Below, in pieces: positions 1 to 5,890 of a stretch of 6,023 nt of DNA. Each line of letters starts with the position of its first letter. Position 1 is the stretch's first letter. Source of the DNA: Bacteroidota bacterium (GTDB lineage: Bacteria > Bacteroidota > Bacteroidia > Chitinophagales > Chitinophagaceae); assembly GCA_023427575.1 (NCBI GenBank), contig JAEZAY010000276.1, forward strand, positions 1-6,023, in the 5' to 3' direction. The notes below the pieces were generated by a model. That model searched no databases. It saw nothing but the letters and a program-made list of their open reading frames with translations, and was not told the DNA's origin. Position numbers and translations under genes: made by a program.

Positions 1-301
1 CCATCTCGCGATACCAGGCAAGCTGGGCCTGGGTCATCGCCCATGCCTGCTGAGGTGAGTTCCATCCGGGCAGCGAACTGCCTGGCGGAGTATACCGGGA
101 AAGCTGAGTAGCCACAACAATCCCAATTCCGCCTTTACGAAGTTCAGGCAGACAAACGGTTCCCTTGCCCCTGTCCGGTTTATCTTTCATATGCATCTCT
201 CTTTGCCTGATTTCATCGATGGGCCGGGATAGATCGCGGTTCCATTCAATGGCATTCATGGCGAGATCGAGATGTGCGTCGAATATGAATGTTTGATTCA
301 T
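1..301 (-). CDS. M19-family (renal/membrane dipeptidase-like) metallopeptidase, N-terminal part only
   Basis: This gene runs off the left edge, leaving the first 100 codons. The start of the protein is FDAHLDLAMNA, where H10 and D12 form the HxD pair that binds zinc in peptidase family M19. It continues with conserved-looking segments LPELRKGGIG (52-61), VATQLSR (63-69) and PGWNSPQQAWAMTQAQLAWY (78-97), which resemble bacterial M19 dipeptidases. Full family members are usually 350-400 residues, so about three quarters is missing. No signal peptide is visible, so a cytoplasmic location is likely. Family members hydrolyse dipeptides, often with a D- or otherwise unusual C-terminal residue, and some cleave beta-lactams. 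The start ATG lies 4 bp after the stop of the upstream dehydrogenase-like gene, suggesting translational coupling as the last visible gene of the operon. Its true substrate cannot be read from the sequence. Confidence 0.85.
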   Translation of the reverse strand, partial: MNQTFIFDAHLDLAMNAIEWNRDLSRPIDEIRQREMHMKDKPDRGKGTVCLPELRKGGIGIVVATQLSRYTPPGSSLPGWNSPQQAWAMTQAQLAWYREM

Positions 302-305
302 ACAG

Positions 306-1277
306 TCATTTTTCAGGGGTGGTTGATCCAATTTCTTCTGAATACATAAACTGATATTTCCGGATCAGTTCACTTATGAGGTAGCTGAAGTTCCCGAATT
401 TTTCATTCCATTGATCTACGCTCTCTTCATCGTATTCATAAAACCCTTTTTGGTTTTCCATTCCTTTACCACCTTCGCGAACCAGTTTCTTCAGGAGTTC
501 AGGAACTTCTTTCGTTTTTGAAAGACTGGGGTTAAGGTCTTTCATAACAACTCCGTAAATATAGGTTCCCATTAAATCCATATATCGGTAATGCCCCGCG
601 AAAGGAAGATAATAACCTGCATCATTTCTGCATGCCCTGTCGATATCTTCGCAGGAGGCATATCCGTTTTCGACCAGATAAAAAGCTTCACGGCTCATTG
701 CTGCCATCAACCGGGAGCGGATTCCAAAGCCCCCGGTAACGTGATAAGGATCCTTATCCCATTGATTCGTGGCCGTATCCATCAGATGACGCACATGAGC
801 GGCATCGCAGGTTTTGTTGGAGATAATTTCAAGGAAAAGCGTGGTATGAGCCGGTTCCGTCCAATTCAAACCAATAACCCGGCCGGGAACCCGGGTACCG
901 GATTGCAGGTCATCCAGCGAGATGCTCTCCGTATTGATCGCTATAATGCATGAAGGAGATAGTAAGCCTTCAAGCCGCTGAATCCCGCGTTGTTTTTCGG
1001 CCAGATTCTCGGAAGTAATAAGAATGGCAATACTGCATTCCGGATCCCTTTCCAGATGGTCTGAAAAAGACATTAACTGCCTGCCATCTGCATCATAGCC
1101 CAAATCTTCCAGATCGCTGAAATGTTTATCAATGTTTTGATGGGCATCCCCTTCGTTTTCAGTTATAAGCAAAACCGGAACATTAGCCCTCGCAAGGCAA
1201 ACGGCAATGCTGTGGGTCAGTTTGCCTTCGCCTGTTAATATTATCTGTGATTTGAATGAATTCATTGTCATGGCCAT
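306..1277 (-). CDS. 3-hydroxyacyl-CoA dehydrogenase-fold protein with degenerate active site (probable pseudoenzyme)
   Basis: This 323-residue protein has the two-domain plan of the 3-hydroxyacyl-CoA dehydrogenase (3HCDH) family: an N-terminal Rossmann domain (about 1-180) and a C-terminal helical domain (about 181-300) ending with KGFYEY. It is a divergent paralog of the product of 2637-3608, which is exactly the same length and shares the sub-family signatures W-x-E-P-A, D-A-G and R-x-M-D-x-M-G. Its key residues have been lost. The nucleotide loop reads GEGKLT (16-21) instead of GxGxMG. The catalytic Ser position is E117, the catalytic His is N138 (GLNWTEP), and the active-site Asn aligns with S188. 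Only the Glu of the His-Glu pair remains (E150). It is an uninterrupted open frame inside the operon, so it is maintained as a protein and is not a decayed gene. A non-catalytic partner or a changed activity is inferred. Starts at M1, M3 or M5 (1277, 1271, 1265) are all possible; none has a clear ribosome-binding site. Confidence 0.85.
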   Translation of the reverse strand: MAMTMNSFKSQIILTGEGKLTHSIAVCLARANVPVLLITENEGDAHQNIDKHFSDLEDLGYDADGRQLMSFSDHLERDPECSIAILITSENLAEKQRGIQRLEGLLSPSCIIAINTESISLDDLQSGTRVPGRVIGLNWTEPAHTTLFLEIISNKTCDAAHVRHLMDTATNQWDKDPYHVTGGFGIRSRLMAAMSREAFYLVENGYASCEDIDRACRNDAGYYLPFAGHYRYMDLMGTYIYGVVMKDLNPSLSKTKEVPELLKKLVREGGKGMENQKGFYEYDEESVDQWNEKFGNFSYLISELIRKYQFMYSEEIGSTTPEK

Positions 1278-1300
1278 TTTTTATAGGCTGGTTTGATTGT

Positions 1301-2605
1301 CTAGATCTCGGTAAAAACCTGTTCTGCCAGGTGTATAGCGTGATCGATCTCTTCTTCTGTATGCGCCGCGCTTATGTAAAATAAACCTCTGCCTATAATG
1401 CGAATTCCTTTGTTATGCATACCGGCTATAAACCGGCTGAGCCTGGCTTTGTCATAGGTTAATGTATCGCGGAAATTGTTCACTTCCTTCAAAGGCGTAA
1501 ATCCAAGGTGAAACATGGGTCCGGGTCCCTGCACAAGGATTTGATGTCCTGCTTTTTCTCCCGCTGTCTTTAAGCCCTGCATTAGTTTATTACCCAACGC
1601 GAAAAGCCTTTCAAAGGGCCGTTCTGTTTCAAGTACGCTGATGGTTGCCAAAGCAGCGGCTATTGTTGGAACAGAACTGTTCATGGTGCCTGCATGAATT
1701 ACTTTTCCTTCTTCAATCAACTGCATCCATTCATTCTTCCCAACAACCGCACTGATCGGATACCCGCTCGCCATTGCCTTTGCGAATACAGACAGATCGG
1801 GTGTGATGCCGAAATGCTTTTGCGCGCCGCCAAGGGAAAGCCGAAATCCACAAATCACTTCATCAAAGATCAGCGCGATGCCAAACTGGTCGCATAGTTC
1901 CCGCATCGTTTGCAGGTAACCTGGCCGGGGCATGATGCAGCCACTATTGCACATGATCGGTTCTGTTATGACCGCAGCAAGATCATCGTGCCATTCGGAT
2001 ATTGTCTGTCTTAAAAGATCTGTATCGTTCCAGGGAATTATGATAAATTCATCCCTTGAGCCTTCAGGAAGGCCTTCCGACCAGGGGTAGACGTTTGGAT
2101 TGCTTTCCGATCCCAGCGCGGCACTGTCTTTCGCGGAAAGGCCCCATGACACATTATCGAGCCAACCATGATACTGGCCTTCAAAGCGCAGGAATTTCCG
2201 GCGTCCGGTTTTTGCTCTTGCTACCCGGAATGCGGTCTGAACCGCCGTAGATCCGTCTAAACAAAATCGCATCCGTTCAGCAGAAGGTATGTACTGATTT
2301 ATTTTTTCCGCCAGCTCCAGTTCCCGGATATGCTGCCCGGCGTATAATTGTCCCACCCGGCTGGCTTCGGTTACGGCATTGATGACCGCCGGATGCGAAT
2401 GCCCTAAAATCAACGGACCCTGGCTTAAAGTAAAATCCAGGTAATCATTTCCGTCTACATCTACGATATGGCTGCCCGAACCGGATTTATAGAACATCGC
2501 GTGCGGATAACTGTATTTCCTGAATTCCGAAGACACGCCTCCCGCAAGCAGCTTTTTAGCTCTTTCCAGTAAAGCCGCCGAATTTTGATAACGGTTCTCA
2601 ACCAT
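1301..2605 (-). CDS. Class III PLP-dependent aminotransferase, glutamate-1-semialdehyde aminomutase-like
   Basis: The 434-residue product is a fold-type I, class III aminotransferase of normal length. Visible landmarks are the substrate-side segment GPLILGHSHP (63-72), YHG (145-147) that stacks on PLP, E215 in TEP, D248 in FDEVICGFR that contacts the pyridine nitrogen, and the Schiff-base lysine K276 in FAKAMASGYP. The block before the PLP phosphate reads LDGSTA (116-121) instead of the usual NSGTEA. The closest general resemblance is to glutamate-1-semialdehyde 2,1-aminomutase and beta-amino-acid aminotransferases. A heme role is unlikely because it sits in a catabolic-looking operon rather than with hem genes. 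The frame stays open upstream to 2791, but those 62 residues overlap the preceding gene and look non-family; MVENRYQNSAALLERAKKLL gives the expected N-terminus, so ATG at 2605 is chosen. It begins 31 bp after the upstream dehydrogenase. The amino acceptor and donor are unknown. Confidence 0.9.
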   Translation of the reverse strand: MVENRYQNSAALLERAKKLLAGGVSSEFRKYSYPHAMFYKSGSGSHIVDVDGNDYLDFTLSQGPLILGHSHPAVINAVTEASRVGQLYAGQHIRELELAEKINQYIPSAERMRFCLDGSTAVQTAFRVARAKTGRRKFLRFEGQYHGWLDNVSWGLSAKDSAALGSESNPNVYPWSEGLPEGSRDEFIIIPWNDTDLLRQTISEWHDDLAAVITEPIMCNSGCIMPRPGYLQTMRELCDQFGIALIFDEVICGFRLSLGGAQKHFGITPDLSVFAKAMASGYPISAVVGKNEWMQLIEEGKVIHAGTMNSSVPTIAAALATISVLETERPFERLFALGNKLMQGLKTAGEKAGHQILVQGPGPMFHLGFTPLKEVNNFRDTLTYDKARLSRFIAGMHNKGIRIIGRGLFYISAAHTEEEIDHAIHLAEQVFTEI

Positions 2606-2636
2606 GTTATGTTTATTCAAAATAAATATTAGTGAT

Positions 2637-3608
2637 CTATTCTTTTTCAGGAGCGGAAGGGAACCGGGCAGCAAGTTGATATATCTCTTCGTTGAAGGAA
2701 GCAAAAGTTGATTCCCATCTTTCCGCTTCCTCTTCCGTATACCTGTAAAAACCTTTTCCGTTTTTAACACCGCGGGCCTTTGCATCAACAAGCTTTTGCA
2801 TTAGCGGTGGAATACTTTCGCTATTATTGAGTGTGGGATATATTTTTTCATAGATCGCCGGAATATCCTCAAGGCCCATAAAATCCATCCGGCGGAAAAT
2901 ACCCATCAATGTCATCCACGATCCCGCATCATAACGGAAGGATTTATCGATATCCTCGAAGCTCGCATGTTTTTGTTCAGCAAGACTTAACGCCTCTCTG
3001 TACACCGCGTACATCAGGCGGTTCGTAATAAATCCGCGGATATCCTTACGTAAAACCGTCGGCTCTTTGCCCCAGTTTTCTGCCAGTAATAATACTTTAT
3101 CTGCGGTAGCGGCCGAAGTTTTTTCTCCGCAAACGATTTCAAGAAATCGGGTGCCATAAGCCGGCTCTGCCCAGTGAATTCCGACAAACCGTTCCGGGTT
3201 TGGAATATTTTGCTGCAAAATGCTGATTGGAATGGCCGATGTGTTGCTGGCCAGAATGGTGTTAGCACCCACCCTGGCTGCTATTTTGTTGAACACTTTA
3301 TTTTTTATGGAAATATCTTCCACTATACATTCAACCACCAGCTGGCAAGCTGCCAGTTCACCATAATCTTCCGTAATGATCAATTCCTCAATGTATTTTT
3401 CAACCGGTTTGGACAAGAGTCTGAATTTTTGGCAATGCAATAGCTGTTGCCGGATCCGGTACAGGCCTTCTTTCAGTTCATTTTCGACCGGCGCGAGCGC
3501 TATTACTTTGTGGCCTGAAGCCAGCATTGATGCCACAATGCTGCTACCCATCAATCCCAACCCTACGATTCCTACTTCCACTTCAGCTGTGTTCAGCGTT
3601 TGATTCAT
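2637..3608 (-). CDS. 3-hydroxyacyl-CoA dehydrogenase-family NAD(P)-dependent oxidoreductase (active-site intact)
   Basis: The 323-residue product is a single-function 3HCDH-family enzyme. It has a Rossmann domain with canonical GLGLMG (16-21), the SNTS block with S124, the catalytic pair H145 (GIHWAEPA) and E157 (12 residues apart as in characterised hydroxyacyl-CoA dehydrogenases), and N196 in GFITNRL at the head of the C-terminal dimerisation domain, which ends with GKGFYRY. It should oxidise a 3-hydroxy acid or ester to the 3-keto form with NAD+, or the reverse. The catalytic His is followed by W-x-E-P-A rather than the F-F-N-P usual in acyl-CoA enzymes, so the substrate may not be an acyl-CoA. 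The start is unambiguous: its ATG overlaps the TGA of the upstream RidA gene as ATGA (3605-3608), a classic translational-coupling arrangement. Together with its same-length degenerate paralog two genes downstream it suggests a duplicated pair. Confidence 0.9.
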   Translation of the reverse strand: MNQTLNTAEVEVGIVGLGLMGSSIVASMLASGHKVIALAPVENELKEGLYRIRQQLLHCQKFRLLSKPVEKYIEELIITEDYGELAACQLVVECIVEDISIKNKVFNKIAARVGANTILASNTSAIPISILQQNIPNPERFVGIHWAEPAYGTRFLEIVCGEKTSAATADKVLLLAENWGKEPTVLRKDIRGFITNRLMYAVYREALSLAEQKHASFEDIDKSFRYDAGSWMTLMGIFRRMDFMGLEDIPAIYEKIYPTLNNSESIPPLMQKLVDAKARGVKNGKGFYRYTEEEAERWESTFASFNEEIYQLAARFPSAPEKE

Positions 3609-4006
3609 GCTTGACTTTTTACGGGCATTTTTACAATACAGTCGATTTCCACTTTCAGGTTTTCGGCTAAAACAGACTGTACCGTTGTTCGGGCAGGCTT
3701 GATCTCGGGAAAATAAGAAGCGTATACTTCGTTGTAGCGGTCGAAATCGTTTATATCGCTAAGATGGACCGTACATTTAACCACATCATCCATTGATGCA
3801 CCAGCGGTTTCTACAATAGACCTGATATTATTCAAGGTTCGCCTTGTTTCTTCTTCTATTGATCCCAATACAAATTTGGATGTTTTAAAATCGACTGAAG
3901 CCTGGCCGCTTACAAATAGCAACCCGTCGATCAGCACGCCATCTGAATAAGCCCCTGTTTTAAATGAAAGATCTCTTTCGGGATGATTAATACGCTGTTT
4001 CGCCAT
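3605..4006 (-). CDS. RidA/YjgF/UK114-family enamine/imine deaminase
   Basis: The 133-residue product has the normal RidA length and fold markers: an N-terminal AYSDGVLIDGLLFVSGQ stretch (19-35) with Y20 and G34, then PARTTVQ with R106 (the carboxylate-binding Arg, R105 in Escherichia coli numbering), and VEID with E120 near the catalytic water. The Cys found two residues after this Arg in several members is Thr here, which is common. RidA proteins are trimers that hydrolyse reactive enamine/imine intermediates released by PLP enzymes, giving the keto acid and ammonia; others in the wider YjgF family have specialised catabolic deaminase roles. Encoding it first in an operon with an aminotransferase fits that job. 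The start ATG has a modest AGGA element 4 bases upstream. It is the first gene of the operon, reading away from the divergent intergenic region. Confidence 0.93.
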   Translation of the reverse strand: MAKQRINHPERDLSFKTGAYSDGVLIDGLLFVSGQASVDFKTSKFVLGSIEEETRRTLNNIRSIVETAGASMDDVVKCTVHLSDINDFDRYNEVYASYFPEIKPARTTVQSVLAENLKVEIDCIVKMPVKSQA

Positions 4007-4049
4007 AGTATCCTGTTTAATGCCTGATTTTTGTTTTTACCAGCTCAAC

Positions 4050-4057
4050 CAAAAATA
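4050..4057 (-). promoter_or_regulatory. Candidate Bacteroidota -7 element for the ridA-led operon
   Basis: On the minus strand this reads TATTTTTG, an exact match to the Bacteroidota -7 consensus TAnnTTTG. It would place transcription start near 4043 and leave a leader of roughly 37 bases before the RidA start at 4006. No TTTG is found at the proper -33 distance upstream, and the region is AT-rich, so chance matches are likely. This is tentative. Confidence 0.3.
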
Positions 4058-4129
4058 AATCAGTGTTATAAAGGCTTATGTTACTTTCTTTCAGATTTAT
4101 AATATTATTTTTCAGAAAAATGGAATGGC

Positions 4130-4158
4130 CTGCAAGGCTGAAAAGTTCAACTTTGCAG
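4130..4158. promoter_or_regulatory. 29-bp imperfect palindrome in the divergent intergenic region, candidate operator
   Basis: The left arm CTGCAAGGCTGAA (4130-4142) and right arm TTCAACTTTGCAG (4146-4158) are inverted copies matching at 11 of 13 positions, separated by AAG. One mismatch would be a G-U wobble in RNA. The right arm contains the TTTG (4152-4155) proposed as the -33 box of the rightward promoter, and the dyad lies between the two divergent transcription units. It lies upstream of both predicted transcription starts, so it is more likely a DNA-level binding site for a dimeric regulator than an RNA hairpin. No regulator gene is present in the window. Confidence 0.5.
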
Positions 4159-4182
4159 AATCGCCGATCCTGAAATATCTTG
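4152..4182 (+). promoter_or_regulatory. Predicted Bacteroidota-type promoter for the rightward genes
   Basis: TTTG at 4152-4155 is followed after exactly 20 bp by TATCTTG at 4176-4182, close to the Bacteroidota housekeeping pattern TTTG-N19/21-TAnnTTTG (one T short). Transcription would start at about 4189, just before the ATG at 4201, leaving a very short leader. This placement argues that the upstream in-frame TTG at 4180, which lies inside the -7 box, is not the translation start of the downstream gene. Confidence 0.5.
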
Positions 4183-4200
4183 TATAACCTAACTGAAACT

Positions 4201-4590
4201 ATGGTAAGAAATCCGGAAGCAGACTCGGAAGAACTGGAAGGCTACAAAGCTGAAATAAAAGCCGGGGTAGTTGATCCCTTACCTTATGAACGGCTGATGA
4301 TCGCCTATAGAAAGGAAAAAAATTACAAAGAAGAACTGCGCATCATTAACAAAGGCATTGCCGTATTCGAAAAAAAATACAAAGCCCAGCAGAAAAAACT
4401 ATTTACCGGAAGCAAAAACCGAAAGAACATCGAAGCCTTAAGTACAAAAATTAATAAGCAGACCGGTTTAACCGGCAAAACCGGCGACCCGGTTTACATT
4501 CCCGAACCTCTGAACAAATGGATGAAACGGAAAAAAACGGTGATAGCTAAAATGGAAAATCCAGCAAAGACAAAAAAGACTAAGAAATAG
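4201..4590 (+). CDS. Hypothetical lysine-rich protein with a TPR-like helical pair
   Basis: The 129-residue product has no signal peptide or membrane segment and I do not recognise a named family. Residues about 27-57 (from PLPYERLMIAYRKEKNYKEE onward) have the spacing of small and aromatic residues expected of one tetratricopeptide-type helix pair. The stretch 58-87 is a basic, probably helical segment, then comes a short tandem TGL-TGK-TGD (88-96), a proline-containing PVYIPEP block, and a Lys-rich tail ending KTKKTKK. The high positive charge suggests binding to nucleic acid or an acidic partner, but that is inference. ATG at 4201 is chosen over an in-frame TTG at 4180 because the TTG falls within the predicted -7 promoter box and such starts are rare in this phylum. 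It is followed after 46 bp by the amidohydrolase gene, probably in the same transcript. Confidence 0.7.
   Translation: MVRNPEADSEELEGYKAEIKAGVVDPLPYERLMIAYRKEKNYKEELRIINKGIAVFEKKYKAQQKKLFTGSKNRKNIEALSTKINKQTGLTGKTGDPVYIPEPLNKWMKRKKTVIAKMENPAKTKKTKK
4462..4495 (+). repeat. 9-bp periodic ACCGG mini-repeat with nested inverted repeats
   Basis: ACCGG occurs at 4462, 4471 and 4480, with a related CCCGG at 4488. The exact 9-bp spacing encodes the tripeptide repeat TGL-TGK-TGD in the hypothetical protein. The same bases form two inverted repeats: CCGGTT/AACCGG (4463-4468 with 4470-4475) and AAACCG/CGGTTT (4478-4483 with 4490-4495). It is an intragenic low-copy tandem repeat and may form mRNA hairpins. 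Confidence 0.5.
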
Positions 4591-4636
4591 TTTTTGACCA
4601 ATTCCCGGTATCCGGCCCTTCCATAAACAAAATCTC

Positions 4637-5890
4637 ATGCGAAAGTTACGTATCCCGCTGATCTGTTTGCTGACTGTTTTGGCGGCAGCCATAATTTCAA
4701 TAAACCTGCATGCGCAGGAAAAAGAAACGATCTACCTGGTTGGAGCAACTATCTATACCTCGCCGGAAGCACCGGCGATCCGGAATGGGGTTATCGCTAT
4801 TGCCGATGGCCGGATTAAAGCGGTCGGCGAAAAAAAACAGATCCGGATCCCGCATAGATCCAGACAAATTGATTGTTCAGGAAAAACCATAATGGCGGCC
4901 TTCTGGAATTCGCATGTGCACTTCCTGGAATCAAAATGGGATAATGCCGCCAAGGCTCCTGTCGCCATTCTGGAAAAGCAGCTTCAGGAGATGCTGATTG
5001 CTTACGGTTACGTGTATGTGCTAGAAGCGGCCGCCCTGTACCTGGATAATGTACTTGCACTGCGGGCCCGGATTCAGAATCAGGAACTGGACGGTCCTGA
5101 AATACTTGTCTGCAGCACGCCTTTTGTTGCCGGGTCCGGCACTCCCTTTTATATTAAGCCCATTCAGCTTCCGGAAATAAGCACCGTGGATGAAGCGAAA
5201 GAATTTGTTCAATCGCAAATTGGTAAAGGGGTGGATGGCATAAAAGCTTTTACCGCTTCGCCCACCGGGACGGGAATTCGGTATATACCGGCCGGGATCA
5301 TAAAAGCGGCGGTAACAAGCGCTCATGAAGCCGGCAAATTCATCGTTGCCCATCCCACTAATAACAACGGCGCCGTCATTGCTATCAATGCCGGGGTGGA
5401 TATTCTGGTTCATACATCGCCGGATCATAACGGGGGCTGGACGGATACGCTGATCGCCAAAATGCTGCAAAATAAAATGGCGCTAATTCCCACTTTAAAA
5501 TTGTACAAATGGGAACTGGAGCGGGAAAACATTTCGGTTGAAAACAATTCGCTGTTAATAACAGCTAAAACCCAATTGGGCGATTTCAGTAAGGCCGGAG
5601 GCGAGGTTTTATTTGGAACCGATGTCGGTTATATGCTGGATTATTCGCCGGCCGATGAATACCAGTTTATGAGCGAATCGGGAATGAACTTTCAGCAGAT
5701 CCTGGCTTCGCTGACAACGGCACCGGCTAAACGTTTTCAAAAGCCCGGCTACAGCGGGAAAATAGAGGCCGGCGCAGTGGCCGATATCGTGGTGCTTGAC
5801 AAAGATCCTCAAGCCGACCCTCGCCATTTCGCGCAGGTTTCGATGACGGTTAAAAAGGGAAAAATAATTTTCGGGGAAAAGAAATGGTAA
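4637..5890 (+). CDS. Exported metal-dependent amidohydrolase (imidazolonepropionase-like family)
   Basis: The 417-residue product starts with a signal peptide: MRK, a hydrophobic core (about 7-22), and a likely cleavage near LHAQ (24-27), so it should act in the periplasm. The mature part is an amidohydrolase with the usual composite beta domain (about 31-83 and 374-415) around a TIM barrel. A complete metal-ligand set is visible: H93 and H95 (NSHVHF), carboxylated-lysine candidate K203 (GVDGIKAF), H239 (VAHP), H259 (LVHTSP) and D329 (FGTDVG). The C-terminal KIEAGAVADIVVLD is typical. The TTVRD block that normally follows the HxH strand is replaced by YVYVLEA (125-131). Relatives include Xaa-Pro dipeptidases, imidazolonepropionases and other C-N hydrolases; the substrate is not predictable. 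The ATG has an A-rich upstream (ATAAACAAAA) but no Shine-Dalgarno. It lies 46 bp downstream of the small hypothetical gene. Confidence 0.88.
   Translation: MRKLRIPLICLLTVLAAAIISINLHAQEKETIYLVGATIYTSPEAPAIRNGVIAIADGRIKAVGEKKQIRIPHRSRQIDCSGKTIMAAFWNSHVHFLESKWDNAAKAPVAILEKQLQEMLIAYGYVYVLEAAALYLDNVLALRARIQNQELDGPEILVCSTPFVAGSGTPFYIKPIQLPEISTVDEAKEFVQSQIGKGVDGIKAFTASPTGTGIRYIPAGIIKAAVTSAHEAGKFIVAHPTNNNGAVIAINAGVDILVHTSPDHNGGWTDTLIAKMLQNKMALIPTLKLYKWELERENISVENNSLLITAKTQLGDFSKAGGEVLFGTDVGYMLDYSPADEYQFMSESGMNFQQILASLTTAPAKRFQKPGYSGKIEAGAVADIVVLDKDPQADPRHFAQVSMTVKKGKIIFGEKKW

Noticed and set aside
591..953. Plus-strand frame of 120 codons inside the degenerate dehydrogenase gene.
   Set aside because: It is antisense to a supported gene and has no recognisable motif or promoter.
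1301..2605. Possible assignment of the aminotransferase as HemL, glutamate-1-semialdehyde aminomutase for heme synthesis.
   Set aside because: The operon context is not tetrapyrrole synthesis and the NSGTEA block is altered, so no gene symbol is given.
299..3608. The dipeptidase and the intact dehydrogenase both begin with ATGAATCAAAC, an 11-base identity at their start codons.
   Set aside because: Too short to imply duplication or a regulatory element; the upstream and downstream bases differ and MNQT is an unremarkable N-terminus.
4605..4615. CCGG-TAT-CCGG mini-hairpin between the hypothetical gene and the amidohydrolase, considered as a terminator.
   Set aside because: The stem is only 4 bp and is not followed by a T-run; the two genes are more likely co-transcribed.
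5021..5470. Long open frame of 149 codons on the minus strand within the amidohydrolase gene.
   Set aside because: It lies entirely opposite a well-supported gene with intact motifs, and its translation is rich in Arg, Pro and Gly with no family features. It is an antisense shadow.
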